Assembly (NCBI RefSeq): GCF_000305935.1
Contig: NC_018870.1
Location: forward strand, 885,942-949,941
DNA length: 64,000 nt
Direction: 5' to 3'
Origin: Thermacetogenium phaeum DSM 12270
GTDB taxonomy: Bacteria; Bacillota; DSM-12270; Thermacetogeniales; Thermacetogeniaceae
The notes under the pieces: generated by a model
Seen by the model: only the letters and a program-made list of their open reading frames with translations
Database searches by the model: none
Told to the model about the DNA's origin: nothing
Shown here: positions 1 to 9,655 of the stretch, piece after piece
Numbering within the stretch: the first letter of the stretch is position 1
Layout: each line of letters opens with the position of its first letter
Program-made: the position numbers and the translations under genes

Positions 1-2
1 AT

Positions 3-611
3 TTCTACCGGCTGGAAGATTATCAGGCGTATCTCTGGATGGCCCATGGGAGGTTTCCCACCAATACTCCGGGCTGGTGGGGGGGCGCCCACCCCTTCAC
101 ACTGCTGGATTGGGCGGTCGTGCATAACGGCGAAATTTCTTCCTATGACGCCAACCGCAGATACCTGGAGATGCGCGGTTACCGGTGCAACCTGCAGACC
201 GACACCGAGGTGATTACCTATCTTTTAGATCTCCTGGTAAGGAAGGACGGGTTACCTCTCCGGACGGCGCTTGGGATCATGGCGGCACCTTTTTGGGATG
301 AGATCGATCTGATGGATGAGGGGTCCGCCCGTACCTGGCGGGCACTTCGGGTGGTCTACGGCAGCGCTCTTTTGAACGGCCCCTTTTCGATTATCGTTGG
401 CTGCCGTTGGGGGATGATCGCCATGAACGACCGCATCAAGCTGCGTCCCTTGGTGGCTGCCGTAAAGGGGGATTATGTTTTCGTTGCCAGCGAGGAATCG
501 GCCATTCGGGCGATCTGTCCCTGCCCTGATCTGCTCTGGGCACCAAAGGGAGGAGAGCCTGTCTACGGTCTGTTGGAAGATAAATCCGGCCGGGCAGAGA
601 GCCGGCTTTAG
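3..611 (+). CDS. Glutamate synthase amidotransferase (GltB class-II GATase) domain protein, 5' partial
   Basis: This is the C-terminal part of a stand-alone class-II glutamine amidotransferase domain, which releases ammonia from glutamine for glutamate synthase. The frame is open to the window edge, so the N-terminal catalytic Cys lies outside. Family signatures include [20 protein letters not shown] and [12 protein letters not shown] near the start, and a substrate-site stretch around [12 protein letters not shown]. The next genes encode the other glutamate synthase domains, so this is the ammonia-generating subunit of a split enzyme. In most bacteria the domain is fused into one ~1500-residue GltB; the split form occurs in archaea and some Clostridia. 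The neighbourhood makes PurF or GlmS unlikely. Confidence 0.9.
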   Translation, partial: FYRLEDYQAYLWMAHGRFPTNTPGWWGGAHPFTLLDWAVVHNGEISSYDANRRYLEMRGYRCNLQTDTEVITYLLDLLVRKDGLPLRTALGIMAAPFWDEIDLMDEGSARTWRALRVVYGSALLNGPFSIIVGCRWGMIAMNDRIKLRPLVAAVKGDYVFVASEESAIRAICPCPDLLWAPKGGEPVYGLLEDKSGRAESRL

Positions 612-643
612 ATGCAGCCGGGTTGTGTGAGGAGGGAGAGCTT

Positions 644-2146
644 ATGGCGATGAGTCTCAGAACGGCGTTATATACGATCCAGAGAGACCCCGAACGCTGT
701 ATTGCCTGCCGGGTTTGTGTGCGGCAGTGCGCTTATGGCGTCCACCGTTGGGATGAGGAAACCGGACAGATTATCTCCGACGATGATTTGTGTGTTAACT
801 GCCATCGCTGCGTGGTCTTCTGCCCGACAAAGGCGTTGACTGTTAGCAGAACGCCTTTGGAGTATACCGACAATGACAACTGGCAGAGAAGCGACATCGA
901 CCAGATCTACCTGCAGGCGGAAACCGGCGGAGTTTTGCTAACCGGTATGGGCAATGACCGTCCTTATCCGATTTACTGGGACCGCCTTTTGCTGAACGCC
1001 AGCCAGGTTACCAATCCTTCCATTGATCCCCTGCGCGAACCGGTTGAGCTGAAGACGATACTGGGACGCAAGCCGGATGCTCTTGAACTGCGTGATGGCG
1101 TCCTCAAAGAGCACTTACCTCCGCAGCTGGAACTGGATGTACCGATCATGTTCAGCGCCATGTCCTTTGGAGCGGTAAGCTTGAATACCCATAAATCCCT
1201 GGCGCGCGCTGCCGTCAGTGAGGGGATTTACTGGAACTGCGGGGAGGGCGGATTGCACCCCGATCTGGCTCCTTATGCAGAACGCCTTATCGTTCAGGTG
1301 GCTTCAGGGCGGTTTGGAGTAAACGTCGATTACCTCAATCAGGCTGCTGCTGTGGAAATCAAAATCGGCCAGGGAGCCAAACCAGGTATCGGCGGGCATC
1401 TGCCCGGACACAAGGTGGGCAAGGAAGTCAGCAGGACTCGCATGATCCCTCTTGGCAGTGATGCCATTTCTCCTGCTCCTCATCATGACATCTACTCCAT
1501 CGAGGACCTCCGGCAGTTGATCTACTCGCTGAAAGAGGCTACCGGGTATCGAAAGCCTGTCGCCGTCAAGATTGCGGCGGTTCATAATGTGGCAGCCATC
1601 TCTTCCGGTGTGGTCAGAGCCGGAGCGGACATTCTCGTTATTGACGGTTTTAGGGGAGGAACCGGAGCAGCTCCCCTGCGGATAAGGGATAATGTGGGCA
1701 TCCCTATTGAACTGGCGCTGGCTGCCGTTGACACTCGGCTACGGGAAGAGGGGATTCGCAATCAGGCTTCACTGGTGATCTCCGGTGGGATCCGGAACAG
1801 TTCGGATGTTGTTAAAGCGATTGCTCTGGGAGCAGATGCGGTCTATCTGGGCACTGCTGCACTCATCGCTCTCGGTTGCCATATGTGTCAGAAGTGTTAC
1901 CGGGGGAAGTGCAGTTGGGGGATAGCCACAACCGACCCTTATCTGGCGAAGCGGCTGAATCCGGATATCGGTGCCCGCAGGGCGTCCAATCTGATCCGGG
2001 CCTGGAAGCATGAAATCAAGGAAATGCTCGGGGGAATGGGCATCAACGCCATTGAAAGCTTACGGGGTAATCGCCTGGCCTTGCGGGGGGTCGATCTGAC
2101 GGAGCGAGAACTGGAGATACTTCAAGTCAAGGCTGCCGGAGAGTAG
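644..2146 (+). CDS. Glutamate synthase FMN-binding synthase domain with N-terminal 2x[4Fe-4S] ferredoxin module
   Basis: About 500 residues. Residues ~15-70 carry two [4Fe-4S] motifs (CIACRVCVRQC and CVNCHRCVVFC); the rest is the FMN (beta/alpha)8 glutamate synthase domain, with FSAMSFGAVSLN, GEGGLHPD, KIGQGAKPGIGGHLPG and VDGFRGGTGAAPL. A Cys cluster near residue 415 (CHMCQKCYRGKC) should bind the 3Fe-4S centre. It joins ammonia to 2-oxoglutarate and reduces the product to glutamate in the cytoplasm. I place the start at ATG 644, about 8 bases after GAGGAGGG, rather than at an upstream TTG at 623. The ferredoxin module and the next two genes suggest electrons arrive from ferredoxin or NAD(P)H. 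Confidence 0.92.
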   Translation: MAMSLRTALYTIQRDPERCIACRVCVRQCAYGVHRWDEETGQIISDDDLCVNCHRCVVFCPTKALTVSRTPLEYTDNDNWQRSDIDQIYLQAETGGVLLTGMGNDRPYPIYWDRLLLNASQVTNPSIDPLREPVELKTILGRKPDALELRDGVLKEHLPPQLELDVPIMFSAMSFGAVSLNTHKSLARAAVSEGIYWNCGEGGLHPDLAPYAERLIVQVASGRFGVNVDYLNQAAAVEIKIGQGAKPGIGGHLPGHKVGKEVSRTRMIPLGSDAISPAPHHDIYSIEDLRQLIYSLKEATGYRKPVAVKIAAVHNVAAISSGVVRAGADILVIDGFRGGTGAAPLRIRDNVGIPIELALAAVDTRLREEGIRNQASLVISGGIRNSSDVVKAIALGADAVYLGTAALIALGCHMCQKCYRGKCSWGIATTDPYLAKRLNPDIGARRASNLIRAWKHEIKEMLGGMGINAIESLRGNRLALRGVDLTERELEILQVKAAGE

Positions 2147-2157
2147 GTGGGAAGAAA

Positions 2158-2616
2158 ATGAGCAAAAGAGTTATTTGCAAAGAGGATGTCTGCATTGGGT
2201 GCCACCTGTGCGAAATCAACTGTATTACAGCACATTCGTCTTATCCGCATGACATCTGGAAGGCGTTCAAGCTGCAGAAGGAAAGGCCGATTGCCAGGGT
2301 GCTGGTAGAAGAGAAGGGGGAAACATCCTTTGCCCTTTCGTGCCGCCAGTGCAGGGAACCGGAGTGCGTCAAATCCTGCCTGACGGGCGCTCTCAGGATT
2401 GACCCGGTCAGCGGTGTTGTTGTCCTTGCACAGGAACGCTGTATCGGTTGCTGGACCTGCATCGTCTCCTGCCCCTACGGTGCAATTAGGCCTTCGGGAG
2501 GGAAGAGGATGGTGGCGGCGAAGTGTGACCTCTGCCAGGGCATCCGGGAGGTTCCGGCCTGTGTAGCCGGTTGCCCGAACGATGCTCTGGAATTGGCGGA
2601 CGGGAGGGAAGAATAG
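2158..2616 (+). CDS. 4Fe-4S ferredoxin-type electron-transfer subunit of glutamate synthase
   Basis: A 152-residue soluble iron-sulfur protein of the HycB/CooF/DmsB type. Four Cys clusters are visible: CIGCHLCEINC (~12-22), CRQCREPECVKSC (~62-74), CIGCWTCIVSC (~94-104) and CDLCQGIREVPACVAGC (~122-138). This fits up to four [4Fe-4S] clusters. It starts 11 bp after the synthase-domain gene and abuts the oxidoreductase gene, so it probably wires the FAD oxidoreductase to the FMN synthase domain. Related proteins serve hydrogenases and CO dehydrogenase, but neither is nearby. The family is certain; the exact electron path is inferred from gene order. Confidence 0.88.
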   Translation: MSKRVICKEDVCIGCHLCEINCITAHSSYPHDIWKAFKLQKERPIARVLVEEKGETSFALSCRQCREPECVKSCLTGALRIDPVSGVVVLAQERCIGCWTCIVSCPYGAIRPSGGKRMVAAKCDLCQGIREVPACVAGCPNDALELADGREE

Positions 2617-3897
2617 ATGATAAACCATCTCATCATCGGCAACTCAGCTGCAGCGATTGGGGGGGTAGAGGGCATCAGGCGAAGCGATCGGGAGAACCCC
2701 ATCACCTTGATAGCGGAAGAACCGTACCCCTGTTACTCTCGCCCGTTGATTTCCTACTACCTGGAAGGGAAGGTAGCCGAGAACGAGATGGGCTATCGCG
2801 GGGCCGACTTTTATGCGGCTAACCGGGTAGAAGCCAGGCTGGGTGTCAGAGCTCAAAGGATAGATCCCGACCGGCAGGAGGTAATCCTCGAAACCGGTGA
2901 GGTGCTCCCTTATGACCGGCTGCTGATTGCCACTGGTTCCCGTCCGGTAACACCCCCCATCAAGGGAATAGAGAAGAAAGGGGTCTTCTTTTTTAACAAG
3001 CTTGATTATGCGCGGGCACTGCGCCAGTATGTCTCCCCGGGCTCACGGTGCGCGGTGATCGGAGGGGGATTGACCGGATTGAAAGCCGCGGAAGCCCTGG
3101 TCCACCTCGGTGCCCGGGTGCTGGTTACCGATATTTCCTCCTGTCTTTTAAGCTCCATTCTGGATCCGGCAGGAGCGGAGATTGTCAAAAGGCACCTGGC
3201 GGGATCCGGGATCGGTTTTCAGCTGGGCGTTCCGGTTGTGGAGCTTGCCGGCGATTCTCGGGTTGAGGGTTTAATCTTCGCCGACGGGGGATCTAAAGCT
3301 GTTGATGCCGTGATCGTGGCCACCGGGGTGCGGCCGAATCTGGAGGTTGTGAGTGATACCGGTGTGGATGTCGGTCAGGGGATAATTGTTGACAACCAGC
3401 TGCAGACAAATCTGCCGGGCATCTTTGCAGCAGGGGATGTTTCCGAAGGATGGGATATCGTTCTACAACAGCGCAGGGTGATTGCCAATCTACCTAATGC
3501 CTATAGACAGGGGGAAACGGCCGGACGGAACATGGCCGGTGAGAAGGTAGTCTATCCCGGCGGGGTGGCTCTGAATTCGGTCAGTTTCTTTGGATTAGCG
3601 ATCGCTACTGCCGGCATCAGCAATTCTGAAGATGCCGGGGTGGAGGCGGTTCGATACCTGAAGGAAGCGGAGAAGATTTACCGCCGCCTGAACTTTCGTG
3701 AAGGACGGCTAGTGGGTTATATCTGTATCGGGGAGATCAGCCGAGTGGGGATACTGACGGCCCTGATTAAGAGCAGGACGCCTCTGGCAGACAAACGCCA
3801 GGGTTTGTTAAAGGGCGATTTCGGTCTAGTTGATCTTCCGGAAGAGGTGCGCCTCAGCTGGCGGTGGGAGAGGGGTGAACTTACTTGGAGGTTCTGA
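2617..3897 (+). CDS. FAD-dependent NAD(P)H oxidoreductase, probable glutamate synthase small-subunit equivalent
   Basis: A 426-residue pyridine-nucleotide-disulfide-type oxidoreductase. An N-terminal FAD site appears as IIGNSAAAIGGVEGIR, a central NAD(P) site as CAVIGGGLTGLKAAEALVHLGA (~140-160), the FAD-linked ATGSRP near 105, and the closing FAD motif GIFAAGDV near 265. The redox-active CxxC of thioredoxin reductases is absent, so it resembles NADH:rubredoxin or nitrite-reductase-type flavoproteins. It starts one base after the ferredoxin stop and overlaps the next gene by 13 bp, so it is tightly cotranscribed. It most likely feeds NAD(P)H electrons into the split glutamate synthase. Confidence 0.87.
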   Translation: MINHLIIGNSAAAIGGVEGIRRSDRENPITLIAEEPYPCYSRPLISYYLEGKVAENEMGYRGADFYAANRVEARLGVRAQRIDPDRQEVILETGEVLPYDRLLIATGSRPVTPPIKGIEKKGVFFFNKLDYARALRQYVSPGSRCAVIGGGLTGLKAAEALVHLGARVLVTDISSCLLSSILDPAGAEIVKRHLAGSGIGFQLGVPVVELAGDSRVEGLIFADGGSKAVDAVIVATGVRPNLEVVSDTGVDVGQGIIVDNQLQTNLPGIFAAGDVSEGWDIVLQQRRVIANLPNAYRQGETAGRNMAGEKVVYPGGVALNSVSFFGLAIATAGISNSEDAGVEAVRYLKEAEKIYRRLNFREGRLVGYICIGEISRVGILTALIKSRTPLADKRQGLLKGDFGLVDLPEEVRLSWRWERGELTWRF

Positions 3898-4622
3898 TCA
3901 AGGCCAATGGCAGGCATTACCGGGAACTGAACGCCGAGGTGAGATCCGCCCTGGCAAGGGGGGCATCTAAGGTGACATTGGATGGTGTCAACGGCCAGTA
4001 CTATATCGGTGCGGGTCTCCAGGGTGCTCGGCGTTTGATCATCAACGGTACGCCGGGTAATGACATTGGCTGCTACCTGGATGGGCCTGAACTGGTTATT
4101 CACGGCAATGCCCAGGATGTTTTGGGGAATACCATGAACAGCGGGAGGATAATTGTCCACGGAAGCGCCGGGGACGTTTTGGGTTACGGGATGCGTGGGG
4201 GGGAGATTTTCGTCCGGGACAATGTCGGATACCGGGTGGGTATTCACATGAAGGAATACCGCGACCAGTGCCCGGTTATCGTCATCGGTAATAGCGCTGG
4301 CGCCTTTTTGGGCGAGTACATGGCCGGCGGCCGGATTATTGTTCTCGGTCTGCGGGGAGAGGGAAGAATTGTCGGAAGTCACTGCGGTTCCGGCATGCAC
4401 GGGGGATGCATTTACGTCAGGGGAAGGGTGGAGGAAAAGCAACTGAGTCCGGATGTTCTGTCCGTTCCGCTCGATGAGAGTGACATCAAGCTTCTTGATT
4501 CTTATTTCAAGAGATTTTGTGAATATTTCGGGGTTGACCGCTCTGCGCTGTTGGATTTGGCTTTCCAAAAGTTTGTCCCCAGGGGAAATCGCCCCTATGC
4601 TGGGCTGTACACGGGCTTATGA
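3885..4622 (+). CDS. Glutamate synthase GXGXG (alpha subunit C-terminal) domain protein
   Basis: A 245-residue beta-helix protein built from repeats ending in GN/GD + G patterns, such as GTPGNDIGCYLDG, GNAQDVLGNTMNSG, GSAGDVLGYGMRGG and GNSAGAFLGEYMAGG. These match the GXGXG domain that closes the ammonia tunnel in GltB. Similar repeats occur in FwdC/FmdC, but the operon settles the role. The start is TTG 3885, inside the end of the preceding gene, behind GAGAGGGG. It completes the set of separately encoded glutamate synthase domains. The C-terminal ~70 residues, after the repeats, are helical and less typical. Confidence 0.9.
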   Translation: MEVLIKANGRHYRELNAEVRSALARGASKVTLDGVNGQYYIGAGLQGARRLIINGTPGNDIGCYLDGPELVIHGNAQDVLGNTMNSGRIIVHGSAGDVLGYGMRGGEIFVRDNVGYRVGIHMKEYRDQCPVIVIGNSAGAFLGEYMAGGRIIVLGLRGEGRIVGSHCGSGMHGGCIYVRGRVEEKQLSPDVLSVPLDESDIKLLDSYFKRFCEYFGVDRSALLDLAFQKFVPRGNRPYAGLYTGL

Positions 4623-4675
4623 GAGGGGGTGCGCTTTCCTCATGGGTTCATGGGTTCGGGGGGTTTCCTTGAGCG

Positions 4676-4858
4676 GTATCCACGGGTATCTCCGGTCTGG
4701 ATGGGATTCAGGATCATCTGCGGCCGGGGGGCAATGTGGTATGACAGATAGGTGAGGTTGGGGGCTACCATCATTTTGTGGAGTCTTTCGCCCGCCGGGC
4801 GGTGGCGGATGGGCGGAGGGTCGTCTACTTGCGCTTTGGGAAGGGGCTTTTCGGATAA
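4676..4858 (+). pseudogene. Remnant of a PEP/pyruvate-binding (PEP-synthase-like) gene, 5' part only
   Basis: One frame here reads STGISGLDGIQDHLRPGGN, then VV-stop-QIGEV, then HHFVESFARRAVADGRR and VVYLRF before ending in TAA. This resembles the N-terminus of large PEP/pyruvate-binding proteins, which begin STG.PGLD..L.GLR.GDNVVWQV and continue to a GRR..Y.RF segment. A TGA (4742-4744) stands where that family has Trp, and the rest of the protein is missing. I see no start codon with a usable ribosome site. It lies between the glutamate synthase operon and cbiA and looks like deletion debris. The assignment is from memory of the family. Confidence 0.55.
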
Positions 4859-4894
4859 CCCGGGTGCCCGGTAAGAACGTGAAGGGGGAAGAAG

Positions 4895-6343
4895 ATGATG
4901 AAGGTGCCGCGCCTGATGATCGCTGCCGTTCGCAGCGGAGCGGGAAAAACGAGTATCGCTACGGGTCTCATGGGAGCCCTGACCGCCCGCGGCTACCGCG
5001 TCCAGGGGTTCAAGGTAGGCCCCGATTTTATCGATCCCGGCTATCATACTGCTGTAACGGGTGCGGCTTCGCGTAACCTCGATGCCTGGCTGCTCTCCCC
5101 TGGCGGGGTGTGTGAGTTGTTCGGGAGGGCGGTAGCCGGTAAGGACATTGCCATCATCGAAGGGGTGATGGGGGTCTTTGACGGCCTGCAGGGGGGTGGG
5201 GAAAGGGGGAGCAGCGCCGAAATGGCCAAACTGCTGGATTGCCCCGTTGTGCTTGTTATAGATGTGCAGGCGCAGGCGCGGAGCGCGGTTGCGGAGTATT
5301 TGGGGTGCCGCGCCTTTGACCCGCAGCTTCCCCTGGCAGGGGTGATCCTCAATCGCGTGCAGGGGCCCAGGCACCTGGAGCTGTTGCGGGAGAGCTTCCG
5401 GGAGGCGGGGAATATCCCGGTGCTGGGGGCAATCCGGGATGGGAGTATCCCTTCTTTAAAAGAGCGGCATCTCGGTCTTGTACCTGTCACCGAACAGCAG
5501 CAGGTAAAGCAGGTTCTTCCGAAGCTGGTAGAGGCGGTTTCGGCTCAAGTTGACCTGGACGGGATTGTCCGATTGGCCGCAAGTGCTTCTTCAGGGTGCG
5601 GTTCCTGCTGCAAAGGGCGGTCTGCCGCTGGTGATCGTCTCGCTGCCGCTGCGAAAAGATTCAATATCCAGGAGCCTCCTCCGCCGGGTGGCGAGAGGGT
5701 GCTCCTGGCGTACGCCTGGGATGATGCCTTCCATTTTTATTACAGGGACGGGTTGGACCTGTTGGAGAGGCTGGGAGGGGATCTGGTTCCTTTTAGCCCC
5801 CTACGTGACCGGAGACTGCCGGCGGGTATAAGTGGAATCCTCCTGGGAGGGGGGTTTCCGGAGCTTTTCTGCCGGCAGCTGGCGGAAAACAGGGAAATGA
5901 TGCGCTGCCTGCGCCGTGCCCACGCTGAAGGAATGCCCATCTATGCCGAGTGCGGTGGGTTTATGTACCTCTGCAGGCAAATTTTTGACGGCCGGGGGGA
6001 TGCCCATCCCATGGTGGGGTTGGTGCCGGGCTCGTGCCGCTTGGAAAAGCATCTTACCGGGATAGGGTATGTTGAAGCTTCTGCCCTTTCTGACAATGTC
6101 CTCTGCCGGTCGGGAGAAGTGCTGCGAGGTCACGAGTTTCATTATTCATCTTTTATCCCTGAGGAGGAACCTTTTCCCTGGGCGTTTTCCTTTCGAAAGG
6201 GGAACCGCCTGGTAAGACGTGATGGTTATGCCTCCGGGAATCTCCTCGCTACTTACCTGCACTTTCACTTTTTATCTTCCACTCAGGCTGCGGCCCGCTT
6301 TTTGGCTTTCTGTCGCTCCTGGCTAAAAAAGGGCGGCGGGTAG
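4895..6343 (+). CDS. cbiA: Cobyrinate a,c-diamide synthase
   Basis: A 482-residue glutamine-dependent enzyme that amidates the a and c side chains of cobyrinate during B12 synthesis. The ATP-binding domain starts with RSGAGKTS (~10-17), followed by KVGPDFIDPGYH and EGVMGVFDG, as in CbiA/CobB. The C-terminal class-I amidotransferase domain has the nucleophile Cys in YAECGGFMYL (~350) and a late HEFHYSSF segment. Length fits CbiA (450-480). ATG 4895 or 4898 both follow AAGGGGGAAG. It stands alone here, facing nadE, with no other cobalamin genes in the window; the corrinoid protein at 62.8 kb is a possible consumer. Confidence 0.93.
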   Translation: MMKVPRLMIAAVRSGAGKTSIATGLMGALTARGYRVQGFKVGPDFIDPGYHTAVTGAASRNLDAWLLSPGGVCELFGRAVAGKDIAIIEGVMGVFDGLQGGGERGSSAEMAKLLDCPVVLVIDVQAQARSAVAEYLGCRAFDPQLPLAGVILNRVQGPRHLELLRESFREAGNIPVLGAIRDGSIPSLKERHLGLVPVTEQQQVKQVLPKLVEAVSAQVDLDGIVRLAASASSGCGSCCKGRSAAGDRLAAAAKRFNIQEPPPPGGERVLLAYAWDDAFHFYYRDGLDLLERLGGDLVPFSPLRDRRLPAGISGILLGGGFPELFCRQLAENREMMRCLRRAHAEGMPIYAECGGFMYLCRQIFDGRGDAHPMVGLVPGSCRLEKHLTGIGYVEASALSDNVLCRSGEVLRGHEFHYSSFIPEEEPFPWAFSFRKGNRLVRRDGYASGNLLATYLHFHFLSSTQAAARFLAFCRSWLKKGGG

Positions 6344-6381
6344 CCCCTCTTCACCGGAGGTGAGCGGCGAACCTCAGGGGG

Positions 6382-8139
6382 TCAGCTTTTGCAATAATCT
6401 TCGTGAAACTTGCAGGTGATGGGCATCCGCCTGTCTTTGCCGAAGGCGCGGGGGGTGATCCGGACGCCGGGAGGGGCCTGCCGCCTCTTATATTCATTTC
6501 CGTCAATCATGGCAATTATCCGGCGCGCCTGCTCGGGATCGCTACCGGCGTCGATCATTTCTTCAAGGCTTAGATCCTCTTCCACATACTGCTCGATGAT
6601 CTGATCGAGGATGGAATAGGGCGGCAGGTCATCCTCATCCTTCTGATTTTCCCGTAGCTCAGCGGTTGGTGCCTTTTTCAGCACCCTTTGCGGGATAATG
6701 TCTTTTCCGGCAACCATATTCCGGTAACGGGCCAGGCGATAAACGAGTGTTTTCGGGAGATCCTTCAGAACCGCAAATCCCCCGGCCATATCTCCGTACA
6801 GGGTGGCGTAGCCGACGCTGAGCTCGCTTTTGTTCCCAGTCGTTAAGACGATCCCGCCGTATTGGTTGGCCAGGGCCATGAGGATATTTCCCCTGATCCG
6901 CGCCTGGATGTTCTGCATGGTGATATCGGCGATCTGACAGCCGCAGGCGGGGTTGAGGATTTTGATGTAGGCATCGAAAATCTCTTCGATGGGAATGGTA
7001 AGGATATCGATGTCAAGGTTTGCTGCCAGCTCCCGGGCGTCCTCAGCGCTTTCCCGGGAGGTGAACGGCGATGGCATGAAGATTCCGGTTATTCGCTCCC
7101 GCCCCAAGGCATCGACGGCGACGGCGGCGGTCAGGGAGGAATCGATCCCGCCGCTCAACCCGATAAAGGCGCGCCTGAACCCGTTTTTATCAAGATAATC
7201 CCGGACACCCAGGACCAGGGCCGCGTAGATCTCCGCTTCCTCCTGCTTGTTCTCTTCCCGGTTTGGTTTTCCCGTTTTCAGCGGGGGGTAAGCTCTCCCG
7301 GAGCGGCCGGAAATGAAAACCCTACGCAACTCCTGCTGGGGTTGGTCGGGAGGCGCTCTGAGCTCCCGGTGGCGGATATCGTGAAGCCGGGTGCGGAGTA
7401 TCCTTTCTGCAGTGATGTCAGCGAAGAGGATGTCTTCCCGGAAGGAGGCACCTTTCCCGATCAGCCTGCCCTGTTCATCGAAAATCATGCTGTTCCCGTC
7501 AAAGACCAGCTCATCCTGGCCGCCGACGAGGTTCACGAAAGCCAGAAAACAGGTGTGGTCGGCAGCCCTTACGGCCATCATCTCTCTCCGCTGGTAGTGC
7601 TTGCCCCGATGGTAAGGGGAAGCGCTCAGATTGAGGATGATTTCCGCCCCTCCGCAGTGGGTTTCTAGAAGGGCGGGGCCCAGCGGATGCCAGATGTCCT
7701 CGCAAATGGTAAGTCCTACATTGACCCCGGCACAGGTGAAAACGAGGCCTCCCGTTCCGCTCTGGAAATAGCGTTTCTCATCGAAGACACCGTAGTTGGG
7801 GAGATAGTTTTTATGGTAGACATCCACAAGGGAGCCCTTGTGCAGGAGCGCCGCCGCATTATAGACGTTGCCCTCCCGAACATCGATGCAGCCGACGACG
7901 ATAACCGGTTCCAGGTCCCTCGTAAAACCTGCCAGTTTCTCGAGGGAGTTGCTGGCGGCTGCCAGGAAGCTGGTTTTAAGGAGCAGGTCCTCTGGGGGAT
8001 ATCCGGTAAGGGCCAGTTCCGGGAAGCAGATCAGGTCCGCCCCCCAGGCTGCCGCTTGACGGGCAAAGCCGGTAATTTTTTGCAAATTACCGGCCAGATC
8101 CCCTACTGTGGAATTGATTTGGGCAAGGGCGAGGCGCAC
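6382..8139 (-). CDS. nadE: Glutamine-dependent NAD+ synthase
   Basis: A 585-residue two-domain enzyme that converts nicotinate adenine dinucleotide to NAD+ with glutamine-derived ammonia. The N-terminal nitrilase-fold amidase carries the Glu-Lys-Cys triad in FPELALTGYPPEDLL, YHKNYLPNYGVFDE and LTICEDIWHP. The C-terminal synthetase has the PP-loop LSGGIDSSLTAAVA (~350) and TTGNKSELSVGYATLYGD. I chose GTG 8139, 7 bases after AAAGGGGG; an upstream in-frame start adds 23 residues that do not look like the family. It is 13 bp downstream of glnA on the same strand, so the two are probably cotranscribed. Confidence 0.94.
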   Translation of the reverse strand: MRLALAQINSTVGDLAGNLQKITGFARQAAAWGADLICFPELALTGYPPEDLLLKTSFLAAASNSLEKLAGFTRDLEPVIVVGCIDVREGNVYNAAALLHKGSLVDVYHKNYLPNYGVFDEKRYFQSGTGGLVFTCAGVNVGLTICEDIWHPLGPALLETHCGGAEIILNLSASPYHRGKHYQRREMMAVRAADHTCFLAFVNLVGGQDELVFDGNSMIFDEQGRLIGKGASFREDILFADITAERILRTRLHDIRHRELRAPPDQPQQELRRVFISGRSGRAYPPLKTGKPNREENKQEEAEIYAALVLGVRDYLDKNGFRRAFIGLSGGIDSSLTAAVAVDALGRERITGIFMPSPFTSRESAEDARELAANLDIDILTIPIEEIFDAYIKILNPACGCQIADITMQNIQARIRGNILMALANQYGGIVLTTGNKSELSVGYATLYGDMAGGFAVLKDLPKTLVYRLARYRNMVAGKDIIPQRVLKKAPTAELRENQKDEDDLPPYSILDQIIEQYVEEDLSLEEMIDAGSDPEQARRIIAMIDGNEYKRRQAPPGVRITPRAFGKDRRMPITCKFHEDYCKS

Positions 8140-8152
8140 GGCTACTCCCCCT

Positions 8153-9568
8153 TTAAAGGTCAAAATAGAGGTGGAATTCGTATGGATGAGGGCGCAGCTT
8201 GATGGCATCGATCTCCCGTTCTCGTTTGTACCTGATCCAGACGTCGAGCAGGTCCGCAGTAAAGACGTTTCCTTTCAGCAGGAAGTCATGGTCCTGCTCC
8301 AGGGCGATAAGCGCTTCTTCCAGCGACCCTGGCACTGTTTTGACTTTATGCGCCTCCGGTCCCTCCAGTTTATAGATGTTTTTTTCTATCGGTTCACCGG
8401 GGTCGATCTCCCTTTCAATCCCGTCGAGACCCGCCATCAGCATGGCGGCGAAGGCCAGATAGGGGTTGCAGGTACAGTCGGGAGGGCGAAATTCGATGCG
8501 TTTGCTTTTAGGGTTGTTTGAGTACATCGGAATCCGGATGGCGGCGCTTCTGTTCCGTGAAGAGTAAGTCAGATTGACTGGGGCTTCGAATCCGGGAACC
8601 AGTCTTTTGTAGGAGTTGGTTGTGGGGGCGCAGAAGGCCATCAGTGCCGGGGCGTGCTCGAGCAGTCCGCCGATGTAATACTTGGCGGTTTGACTGATTT
8701 GAGCATAGCCGTCGGGGTCAAAGAAAAGGTTGGTCCCATCTTTCCAAAGGGACTGATGGGTGTGCATTCCCGAACCGTTGTCCTGGAAAAGCGGTTTGGG
8801 CATAAATGTGGCTACTTTGTTGTGGCGTCTGGCGATATTCTTGACAATATACTTGTATTTCATGCATTTATCGGCCATTTTGGTCAGAGTATCGAACTTC
8901 ATATCGATTTCCCCTTGTCCCCCGCTGGCCACCTCATGGTGGTGTACTTCAATGCCGTTCCCGATTTCGAGCATGGCAAGGACGATTTCGCTGCGCAGGT
9001 CATGCAAGGAATCGTGGGGAGGAACCGGAAAATAACCTTCCTTATAGCGAGGTTTGTAGCCGAGGTTCGGCTTTTCTTCGCGCCCTGTGTTCCATTCCCC
9101 TTCGATGGAGTCGACGAAATAGTATCCGCAATGCACAGTCTGGTCAAAGCGCACGTCGTCGAAAATGAAAAATTCCATTTCCGGGCCCCAGTAGCTGGTA
9201 TCGGCGATGCCCGACTCCTTGAGGTAGGACTCGGCCTTTTTCGCTACAAAGCGGGGATCCCTGGTATAGGGTTCTTTTGTGATCGGGTCGTAGATGTCAC
9301 AGATCAGAGACAGGGTGGGAACACTGCAGATTGGATCGACGATTGCAGTGTCGGGGTCCGGAATCAGGATCATGTCGCTTTCCTGGATCTCTTGAAAGCC
9401 CCGAATACTGGAGCCGTCAAAACCCAGCCCTTCTCTGAAGACCTCATCCGTCAGTTCCCCGGCGGGAATCGTGAAATGCTGCCAGAGGCCGGGTAAGTCG
9501 TTGAATTTCATATCGATGAACTGAATTCCTTTTTCCTTCACTAAGGCTACTACTTCCTCCGGTTTCAT
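8153..9568 (-). CDS. glnA: Glutamine synthetase type I
   Basis: A 471-residue GSI that makes glutamine from glutamate, ammonia and ATP. Visible motifs: [56 protein letters not shown], the NRSAAIRIP latch and [22 protein letters not shown]. The length is that of the long GSI-beta class; the region matching the adenylylation site reads [10 protein letters not shown], so a Tyr is present but the surroundings differ from enteric enzymes. I see no adenylyltransferase in the window. The start is the second of two adjacent ATGs (9568), 7 bases from GAGGAGGT. It has its own promoter and a leader with two hairpins. Confidence 0.95.
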   Translation of the reverse strand: MKPEEVVALVKEKGIQFIDMKFNDLPGLWQHFTIPAGELTDEVFREGLGFDGSSIRGFQEIQESDMILIPDPDTAIVDPICSVPTLSLICDIYDPITKEPYTRDPRFVAKKAESYLKESGIADTSYWGPEMEFFIFDDVRFDQTVHCGYYFVDSIEGEWNTGREEKPNLGYKPRYKEGYFPVPPHDSLHDLRSEIVLAMLEIGNGIEVHHHEVASGGQGEIDMKFDTLTKMADKCMKYKYIVKNIARRHNKVATFMPKPLFQDNGSGMHTHQSLWKDGTNLFFDPDGYAQISQTAKYYIGGLLEHAPALMAFCAPTTNSYKRLVPGFEAPVNLTYSSRNRSAAIRIPMYSNNPKSKRIEFRPPDCTCNPYLAFAAMLMAGLDGIEREIDPGEPIEKNIYKLEGPEAHKVKTVPGSLEEALIALEQDHDFLLKGNVFTADLLDVWIRYKREREIDAIKLRPHPYEFHLYFDL

Positions 9569-9655
9569 CATCTTACCTCCTCGTTGTTTGTTGATCTCAA
9601 GGTTCAATTCAGCTTAACCAGACTTCCGGTTGTCACCTCCCCGCAGACCAATAAA

